Source: Prostheceraeus crozeri (Eukaryota; Platyhelminthes; Polycladida; Euryleptidae). From it: a DNA stretch of 64,000 nucleotides. The notes beneath the pieces are model-generated. The model saw nothing but the letters and a program-made list of their open reading frames with translations. It searched no databases and was not told the origin of the DNA. Both the position numbers and the translations under genes were made by a program. Each line of letters begins with the position of its first letter. Positions within the stretch are counted from its first letter, which is position 1. Location: contig CAJQUW010001859.1 of NCBI GenBank assembly GCA_907163375.1, positions 310,001-374,000 on the forward strand, in the 5' to 3' direction. This document shows, in pieces, positions 55,801 through 64,000 of the stretch.

Positions 55801-57912
55801 AATATTATTCATGAATCGTGATATGTTACTTCAATATGTTGCTTTTCTCAGACATGCTAAAATCAAGAAATGATACAGCTTTTGGACGAACTAGTCACAC
55901 TAGTTGTGTATTTATGGAGTGGGGGTTCTGTCTATTCACAAAAGTTGATTCATTTCTCACAGGTGTATCAATTTCGATGAGTGCCGTCAATGGCACCCAA
56001 TACACCGGGAATTCCTGTGTGACGATTGTTGACGTTAATCAATATTAATGAATATAAGAAGAACAAACAATGGGTACACCAACCGATAAGATATTTGTTT
56101 ACTGCATAATCAGAAGCTTAACATTAAAGTATTGCTCACCTTAGCAATCAGTGCAATAACAGCGGTTAGATGCATGTAGATAGAAGCTATTGCTCAGTAG
56201 TGCTCATTAACAGCACGTACAAAATATGAAGAAGCCTTGACAGAAGTCATTGATAATAGACCCTTCATAATAGATAATGCCGTTACCAACAGCATTGAGG
56301 AAACTCATAGACCCAAGCACGCAGACAAGGCCAATTTATCTCTGTGATTTGAGCCAATCCCCAACAAAGCCCCGATAGACTGACAGATCTTTTCTCGGAC
56401 ATGCGCTATCCAGCAGCAGCTAAATGGGACCTCCTCGGTGTCTAGTCAAATTTTGTAAGATATAGCTTATCCCGATATGTGTTAAATGATAACCAAACTT
56501 AAATCATTAAAAATCATTAAATAGCAAAAATATCACTCGCATAATATACTCATTGCATTTAAAGAATGACTGAGACTTCACTCGATCCAGGTTACCGCGT
56601 ATTGATTTTGCTTTGAACTCATGCACTTGATGATCTATTTTTAATAAGGTAAGTAATTCTCCTTTGACAAGACATGAGAAAGCAAAATGTAATTGCGCGA
56701 AATTGTGTGTCGTAGCCATCCTGTCCATCAAACTGGGTATAATTGTGAAGCGATGCGCGCAATCTAATAGTCAAAATGAGAAAATGAAGTGCACGCCAGA
56801 CGTTTATTCCTAAAATGAACATGAAAGAAACAGACGATAGAGCTAAATTTTGCTAGACATAAAGCCATGAGCAGAAAGAAAAGGTTTTAACACTAGGATG
56901 GCACAATAATATATTAAGAGATAGATACACGTCCGCTTCTATATCGTGCAAACGCATCGATTTTCATAACAAATATACATTCGAACTTCACAAAACACTA
57001 AGGGTATTCGACATCCTGGTGATTTACGTAATTGAGCGAGTGTCATAGGCCAGAGACACACAAAATAAGTCAAAAATCATCAGTCATAAGTCTAGCATTA
57101 AACTAATCGAGATGTACTTCCACACAAAAATAGTATTGGCCTTCAGAAATATTAAAAATGGATGTTGTCGCATTGTGAAATAGTTGTTTGGAAAAGTTTT
57201 TTTGACTCAAGACGATACAATAGCTTGACCATAGCCAAATGATGCGATATAGGACTACTGTAGCTTAAGCAAACATATTTGACAGAATCTGCATTGTAAT
57301 GGAATATCTGCTGGAATCGTAACAATGCCTCATGTGGTTCTTCAACTTGCTACATGTACATTGAATAGGATGAGTCAAAAGTTTCTATAGTTTCATTCGT
57401 ACATGAATTTGGCATAAAAACACAGACTGTTTCAAAACTTCGAAGAAGGAGTACTGCTGAGAATGTTGTGTTGAAAAAGTTCCTCCTTTTTCACCACGAG
57501 AGCTTCGAATCTGAATGCGAAACACAATGGGTACTGCTATTGCTTCAGTATAATAAAGCAACAAAAAAATCTACAATGCAGACTGAACAACGAACCGATT
57601 TTGCAATATCCCAAATGAGTATACTGATTTGGGATATAGTACAATCTATTCGTTGCTTTATTTTGTCAAGATTCTGAAGCACAGTGCGAGTACAATAGTG
57701 AACTTTAGATTGTATATTCTTGATTATATATTGGACTCAAGACCAAAAAATTCTTTTAATTCATTTTCTTTTATGATTATGCAACAAATGGTGAGATTAT
57801 CATATCTTTTTCACAATTATGACGAGATATCTATTCAGTGATCGTAATTGTTATGACAGTTGATGTGTGGTGGTGAGGGTTTGATCCTGCCAATTGACAC
57901 AATCGCTTGTAA
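49809..57912. other. Long AT-rich stretch, no genes recognised
   Basis: About 8 kb has no defensible coding, RNA or mobile feature except a 24-base match to 15247-15270 at 55694-55717. Short open frames lack family motifs. Confidence 0.45.
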
Positions 57913-57983
57913 GCGGCCATAGCTCAGTTGGTACAGCAGATGTCTAGCTAACTTGGGTCGTAGATTCGAATCCTGCTAGCGCA
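57913..57983 (+). tRNA. tRNA-like sequence (pseudogene or SINE head)
   Basis: A perfect A box, TAGCTCAGTTGG (57920-57931), and a B box, GATTCGAATCC (57963-57973), have tRNA spacing within 71 bases. The T arm pairs with one mismatch. The anticodon position reads AGC in a CTAGCTA loop, but the anticodon stem, D stem and acceptor stem (GCGGCCA against TAGCGCA) pair poorly. It is therefore more likely a tRNA pseudogene or tRNA-derived SINE start than a working tRNA-Ala. No terminator T-run follows immediately. Confidence 0.45.
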
Positions 57984-59006
57984 CATCTTTTGCATGGCAA
58001 TTTGATCTATCGTTTATTTCATTATTGCACAGTGATGCAATGAACTAAAGCTAATGATTTGATTCAACGAAGTTAAAGCTATACTGCAGGGCCATTTCTG
58101 CGTGGTAACATTTAGCTAGTTCAATTAGGCTACTACGTGTGCATTAAATTAATCTTTGTGAAGCTATCAAGACAAGTGTTTGATAATCTAAGTGATCTTC
58201 ATACTTAACTTGAATATATTGACATACTTGATTGAACCTAAACGCCATTACAGTTATCGGGAACTCAGTGGATATGAGCGACATATGAACCTGGATCCCG
58301 TATAATCAGCGATGTAGACACGATTATTATCATTATTACGCAAACGTCAGGAGTCAATAGTACAAATTATAAGAACGTCACTAGAAATGGCAAATTTTTT
58401 CTAAAGCGCTAAAACCATAAAATTCTGTCATTAAATGATTGAGTCGATCATACTTAGATGTCGACAAATGGTATTCATCATTTGCTTATCTGCGTGTAGG
58501 ATCTCAGAGTTCAATTTCAGTAATTCAATTTTGGGACTTGAAGATGCGCATAAGCGTACTACATTACCCCTCAACTGTCATTGACTGCAGAGGAATGAGA
58601 GTAAACATCTTGCTCGTCAACATTCTTGGCTGTATTAAAAGCGATTATTTCCTTCCGAATGTAAATAAAGGCTTCGGAATTTTTTGGCTTCAAAAATGCG
58701 TTAAGATTCAGTAAGTTATCTCTGAGGTCTCTAAGAAAATAAACCCATCCAAATGACTAACAGATAATGAAACTTGATATCCACGTAAGATTTTATATCA
58801 CATTCAATAACTATCAGGGTAATACAAAATGAACTCGTCTGACAAGCATCACTCCGTTTACTTTTAGTACATCAATTCGTTTTCAAGATTTTTTTTCTTC
58901 CCTTCTCGATTTTGAGTGTTGCATCTAAAAAGCAGACAAGAGGAGGATGTCTAGTTCATTAACACTGTGTTATTTGTGAAATGGAGTAGAATCACCAATG
59001 ACTTTC
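57984..59006. other. Unassigned DNA
   Basis: I recognise no feature. If the tRNA-like sequence heads a SINE, its body would start here, but I see no tail. Confidence 0.4.
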
Positions 59007-59130
59007 TTAAGGTCCATTCACACTGGACGTCGCGCGGTCCCGCGCGTCTGTGTATCAATATCCCGATAATTTTATTAAGGTTCTGAACGAAAATTCTGAC
59101 GCGCGAGGACGCGATGCGCATCGACTAACT
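59007..59130. mobile_element. Possible MITE end with CpG-rich hairpin
   Basis: TTAA (59007-59010) precedes GGTCCATTCACACTGGACG and a CGCGCGG-rich block. A complementary CGCGCGAGGACGCG block follows at about 59100, forming an imperfect stem. Tips of the GGTCCATTCACACT type occur in animal MITEs, and the TTAA would fit a piggyBac- or Kolobok-like target. No second terminus was found, so this is tentative. Confidence 0.35.
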
Positions 59131-62100
59131 TCCATTGAATAGACTGCAGAGCTATTGATTAACAAGTCATCGTTTATAAACATAAAATAAAAAAATGAAT
59201 CAACATGATATAATAACATCAACAATATTGACAAGCCGGATATTATTCCGCTTCTATATGAATTACAGTAAAATAGACTAAACGAATTGCAGTTCAGTGA
59301 AACATAAAAATGCAGTCGATCTCAATCACCTTCATCAGTGCAAATTGTTTTAAATAGTGAATTATGGATCTGAAAGTGTAAACAGACAGTGCATTAATTT
59401 GATTATCTGTCAGTATGTTCCAGAATTTACTCGTGTTCAATGTAGAGAAATGACATTTATAATCATGATGACAACAATTATGATAGGAATATGACAGCTA
59501 ATATGACAGGAGCAAGGCTGTAAATACATGTTTTGATTACAAATTAGATGGTTTTATATATGTCGAATTGCCAAGAAATGTCCTGTTTGAATCATTGTAT
59601 TATCCTTCCGAGCATTGACAACACGTCTATGACATTTTACATGTAACTGTACTCCAGGTCTATATATGACAATTTCGTTTAAATTGCGGATTCTGATCAA
59701 GCAATCATGAAGGTTGCAGGAACGATGCAACATAAATGTCTATCTTCATTCAAATATACTCGCATTTATACATGGACAAACCTTCATAGGCTTGGATAAT
59801 AGTCCAGAGGCTTTCCGCATGCCTACTATAGTCGTATACAGTGTATATAATAAAAACAACACCAAAAACATTGCTCTTTGTTGAAAATCAAGTTATGCAA
59901 AAAATATTGCGCTTTGTGACTGCTTGTCAGATGCGAATATTAGCACTCCATGATATATTCCAGATCAACCACCAAATGAAATACACCTGATTCATTTTTA
60001 GAATAAAGAACTGAAAAGTTTTGGCTTCAAGTTTATCTATAATTGAACAAATTTGGAGATTCACATGTTCTGGTGAATCCATACCCGGAGGAAGCTGCGA
60101 GAATCTGAATTCGAAATATCATATTTTGTGCAGTTGTATTTTTTTAAAAAAACTCGGATTATTATGATATGGTCAGACTCAAAGACAACTTGACCAGCCT
60201 TTTAATTCTCGTAAATCAAATGGAATCTACGAAAAATGTAGGTAAATGTAACTTCCTAAAGGGGTGGACAAAAACTGCATCAGTTTGATGGATTCAAACC
60301 AGCAATTTTAGTGACAGCTGTTGAGATGGTAGCTAACGCCATGAAGCAAAAAGAGAAAGGATAACTATTAAGCTATGAAATAAAAAAAATCATTAAATTT
60401 TCAGGACCCTCACTGTATGAACCACTAATCGATGACTGGAATAGAGAACGTCGGTAACTGCGCAGAAATACCGATTGCACTTGCTAGCTTCTCAATTTCT
60501 TAATTGTGCATTGTACAACAAGTGAAATTTACAAAGCGGACAGTTGAACGTATGTTCCATTCATCAGTAGCCGAGACTGTAGATTTAGTTGTTTTTATTT
60601 ACGAAACAACAGCTTTACGGATCGAGATATGACCTTCTGAAAACATGCACCTATTTCTTCATTGATGCAATTTGTTGATGATTGTGCCATCTTATTATTA
60701 GCTGGCAACAGCGGTGATTGCCACATTGTAACTGAATGCCGATTCGGCCTTCATGACTTGCGTAAGGGGAAAGTGAGGCCACATCCGACCTTACGTATAC
60801 CGCAGGATGATTGCGTTCTCCTGTAAGGCGAGAATGGCTACGAAACTATGAATAATTTCTTTACTTCTGTTGGTTTTTTGAAGTCAAAGCAACATTATTA
60901 TTGTAAGATAGTCTCTTTTGACGCCACACAGATATTCAAAAATGCAACAGTTATGGAAACCATCGACTTCTCTGGAATTCCAATAAGTGCAATATTTTGA
61001 AGGAACTCTTAGGGATTGCCATTCAAATGCATAACTTTTGTCGACCGATTGATGGAGTCGGATTAGGCAATGCATTGGGGAACCAAATTTCCAGCATTTT
61101 TGCGGTGAAGGCGGAGAATGGTCTAAAATATGATATTCTTACGTTATTGGATTTCTCACAGTCGATATATTTTTGACCGATATATATCTTTCACCGATTT
61201 GAGCGAAATCGAGGTAATGCATACAAGCTGTTGTCAATTTATAATCGTGACTGTTCAAAATGTGTAATGCTATTAAGAAGGCGATGAAATTCATTTTCTT
61301 TGAAGTCCATATGGTACGAAAATGAATTTGAAATTAGCGATGAATTTATGACAATGAATACTAAAGCGACGCATTCATTTTAGATGCCACAGGAAGAAAA
61401 TAATGGAACGTTGTCTCTATTAGGTTTCATGCCTCCCTACCACAGTAGAACAGACGTAGACTTTGTCTAGTACAAAGTCTAGACTTTGTCTTTGTAGCTT
61501 CTTTGAATTTGCTCTAAGAAATTGACGTCAGAATTTGATGGGATCTGTAGTTTCATGTTCTAAGAAATGATTAACCAAAGAATTAATATCAACTAATGAA
61601 GTAGTCAGTTCCATTTCGCTTATTGAAGGCAAACTACCTGCCCCTGAGCAGTTTTATGATTTTCACAATTTTTTGTGAGTATCATTGATATTGACAAAAC
61701 GAATCAAAGCAAATTGGCATCTATTTGTCAGTATCAAGGAGCATTTCCTATATGGCTCATTAATGGAGAAAAGCGCTCTGGAAGTTGCCTAAATGACTTT
61801 CTCACTTACCATCCATGAAAAAGGAATTTACTATTTTATCCGGATCCAGCGAGCACATTGACTTGACACTCATTAGACTTAAGGCCTACTTACGTGCTAT
61901 CCTGAAACGTACTGTGTTTGTAATCTGTGTGCAAAAAGAATTTTAGTATACTCTTCATGTGTCGTGTCTGTGGTGATGATTACTTAGCACTTTTTGTCCT
62001 CTTTGTTGTCTTAGAATAATAATAAATATATTTTCTATTTTTAGCATTTTTGCACCCTTCAGCATTGCTTATCAATTATTCATTCCATGTCTCATTTTGC

Positions 62101-62870
62101 TTCCTTTTAAATTAGAGTGCTATATATCGTATAGACTGTATTACGGTAAGTCAGCTATTTTTTTGTGGTTCACCTTCTGAGGGGTCACACTTGAAATTTC
62201 AAAGCCTTCATGAAATCATGAAGTAAGTCTACTCTATCCACTTCATCTGCACAACATCTTGTTAAATAAATAACTGCCATTTCGCATTCAGACTACATAT
62301 TTTTCCTTGGGCTAGATATCAAAACAACTTCAATATACTAAAATATTCAAACATTGGGTAAATTGCAATACGTAATCGAAGTCTTACTCATACGCATATC
62401 GGTGAAGTCAATACTTATAGCTAGCGGGTATGAATGGAACGTTTAAAGCCAAAATACGCCACTTGACCGAAAATTAGGATTCACTGTAGACACCACTTTG
62501 ATGATACGCTATAGGACTTGGTCTTAAAAGAACCTAAACTACAAAAAATGTATATAACAATTCCCAGTCTCCACTGTAAAACTAACCAACAAGAAAATAA
62601 GAATTTAAAAAAGAAATCTTGAAGTTCTCAATTTTTTGGCAATTTACATCAAAGAACCAATTTTGCTTTCACCAAAAGAAGAGCTCGAAGAACTTCAAGA
62701 TTACTTATTTCTAGTTATTCCTTGGGATTTACTTATTATTACTGGGTATTTTACTCATTATTCCCTAGCTTTTCTTGGGATTTACTAGAGGTCCCTCTAC
62801 AGCTTTTGTACTATGTAGTATCGTCTTTTAGAATTTGTCCACCAAGAAATTTAAGTCTTTAAATTTCAAG
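59131..62870. other. Unassigned DNA, with a small inverted repeat near the right end
   Basis: AATCTTGAAGTTCT (about 62616) is complementary to AGAACTTCAAGATT (about 62691). A TTGGGATTTACT phrase occurs twice near 62720-62790. There are no genes I can support. Confidence 0.4.
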
Positions 62871-62930
62871 TATATATATATTTCATATATATGCTTTCAT
62901 ATATTTCATATATATATATAAATATATATA

Positions 62931-62967
<37 letters not shown>
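62871..62967. repeat. (TA)n-rich microsatellite, compound
   Basis: TA runs are broken by TTTCATATATATGC-like units and then become pure from about 62933 to 62967. It abuts the 3' flank of PLE-8. Confidence 0.9.
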
Positions 62968-63012
62968 TTATATTTAAAAAAGAAAACAAAGTTTCTTGCA
63001 TTGACCGAACAT

Positions 63013-63041
63013 GTTTCAGAATGTTAACATTCCATCTTCAG
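63013..63041 (-). ncRNA. Hammerhead-ribozyme-like core in the PLE-8 3' flank
   Basis: On the minus strand CTGAAGA (63041-63035, fitting the CUGANGA core) is followed by the hairpin GAATG-TTAA-CATTC (63032-63019) and then TGAAAC (63018-63013), fitting the GAAA box; a GGTC at about 63006-63003 could be the cleavage site. PLEs are known to carry hammerhead motifs near their ends. Stem I does not pair well by eye, so this may be a decayed copy. Confidence 0.35.
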
Positions 63042-63177
63042 CGGTAAAACCTGAATACAATAGCAATGGGAGTTTATATACAAAATGCGGGAAATGAACA
63101 AATGAGAGCAATAAAAAGAGTTCAAGTCACCAGTAGCTGTCTGACCATGGCACCGACATAGAGATTGCATTCTGCAA

Positions 63178-64000
63178 TTACAATTTCAAGTACATTTGTA
63201 CTGAACTGTTTCTTTCATTAGAGAGATAATTTGTATTATTCTTTAGAATAATAGATTCCAGAAACAACTGATTTCTAGATTTGCCAATAATCGAGAAATT
63301 TTCACTTTTAGGTGGATGATCATGCATCGAAACCTGAGTAGGAGAGGGATAGCACCTCAAGTGCTCACTTATACGAATGGCAAGATGGCGCCTCGTGGAG
63401 CCGATGTATCGCATTGGGCAGCGATCACACGTGTATAAATACACCACATTAGATTTGACACCATTCGCAATTTTATCTTTGTAATTGAAATAGTTTTGGA
63501 TTTTATCAGTAACAAAAACAGGATCAATTTTCACTTTATCAGAAAGATCAATGTTGATGTTTTTTATCCTCCTTTTCAAGTCATTGCTTTTACTCTCAAT
63601 GTAAGGAACAGTCCAGTAAACACTATTGGAAGTCTCCCTGTCCGACACTGTTTTGTGGAGAGATTGATTCATTTCAGTTTGCCTTTTGATCCGTTCTATA
63701 ACCCGTTTTTCATAGCCATTTCTCAGAAAAATGTCAGAAATCAGAGAGGCAGCCTTATTATAATTTTCTGCATTTGACCAAATTTTGTAAGCACGCGAAA
63801 ATAGAGCGCGCATAGCTGCAACCTTGTACGTAAATGGCGCTGAGGAACACGAAGGTATATAGATATCAGTGTTGGTTTCTTTCAAGTAATGGGAAACGTC
63901 AAAGTTCCCTTGATCAATTTTAATTTTAGTATCAAGAAAAATCAAGCTATCAGAGCCACGTTCCATTGTGAAAGTGATCTCTTTATCAATGCTATTCAAA
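63178..64000 (-). CDS. PLE-8: end of reverse transcriptase plus GIY-YIG endonuclease, runs off the right edge
   Basis: At least 273 codons are open on the minus strand, continuing beyond the window; the true start is outside. SLIFLDTKIKI and SHYLKETNTDIYIPSCSSAP belong to the region after the polymerase catalytic motifs. RVIERIKRQTE and DKVKIDPVFVTDKIQN form the linker. NVVYLYTCDRCPMRYIGSTR, HLAIRISEHLRC and SIIGKSRNQLFLESI are the GIY-YIG domain and tail. The visible part has no break, so the copy may be relatively young. It is distinct from PLE-7 and nearer in style to PLE-1. Its 3' flank holds a ribozyme-like core and ends at a (TA)n tract. Confidence 0.85.
   Translation of the reverse strand, partial: LNSIDKEITFTMERGSDSLIFLDTKIKIDQGNFDVSHYLKETNTDIYIPSCSSAPFTYKVAAMRALFSRAYKIWSNAENYNKAASLISDIFLRNGYEKRVIERIKRQTEMNQSLHKTVSDRETSNSVYWTVPYIESKSNDLKRRIKNINIDLSDKVKIDPVFVTDKIQNYFNYKDKIANGVKSNVVYLYTCDRCPMRYIGSTRRHLAIRISEHLRCYPSPTQVSMHDHPPKSENFSIIGKSRNQLFLESIILKNNTNYLSNERNSSVQMYLKL

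Noticed and set aside
1-64000. CRISPR array, bacterial operon, or integrated DNA virus
   Set aside because: There are no regularly spaced repeats, no prokaryotic gene packing, and no capsid or DNA polymerase motifs. The recognisable content is animal transposons.

Overview
The window is nuclear DNA of a multicellular animal, most likely a marine invertebrate. The sequence is AT-rich, one gene is split by a GT-AG intron, there is no bacterial-style gene packing, and recognisable coding sequence is almost entirely transposon-derived: Penelope-like retroelements (PLEs) with GIY-YIG endonucleases, LINEs, mariner, Tc1, hAT and PIF/Harbinger. I cannot name the phylum. I found no ordinary host gene that I can defend.

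Left part (1-24 kb) is a dense pile of nested mobile elements. It opens with the end of a PIF/Harbinger transposon that carries a two-exon Myb/SANT-like accessory gene and stops inside a PLE. A second PLE follows, split by a 1.88 kb mariner that landed in the TA of its YIG tyrosine codon. A LINE with ORF1 and a broken ORF2 comes next, then a cluster of five PLE pieces (10.1-15.2 kb). One of these has an uninterrupted 710-residue reverse transcriptase plus GIY-YIG protein. A Tc1-type element with an intact transposase follows. The block ends with two near-identical 2,390-bp hAT copies in opposite orientation, each with its own 8-bp target duplication, on either side of an older hAT-type MITE.

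Middle part (24-47 kb) is mostly unannotatable AT-rich DNA with LINE 3' fragments at 26.8, 27.3, 36.1, 38.9, 41.6 and 42.4 kb, a small MITE at 39.7 kb and a 718-bp foldback element at 46.1 kb.

Right part (47-64 kb) has very few recognisable elements: a diverged direct repeat, a cluster of one 8-mer, a tRNA-like sequence and a possible MITE tip. At the right edge another PLE on the minus strand runs out of the window, and its 3' side holds a hammerhead-like core next to a (TA)n tract.

Nothing here works as an operon. The genes relate by nesting and by trans-mobilisation. PLE pieces repeatedly sit against (TA)n tracts and in divergent pairs. The two hAT copies share the same defective transposase frame, so an enzyme from elsewhere must have moved them. 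The mariner, Tc1 and 710-residue PLE proteins are the three products that look potentially functional.
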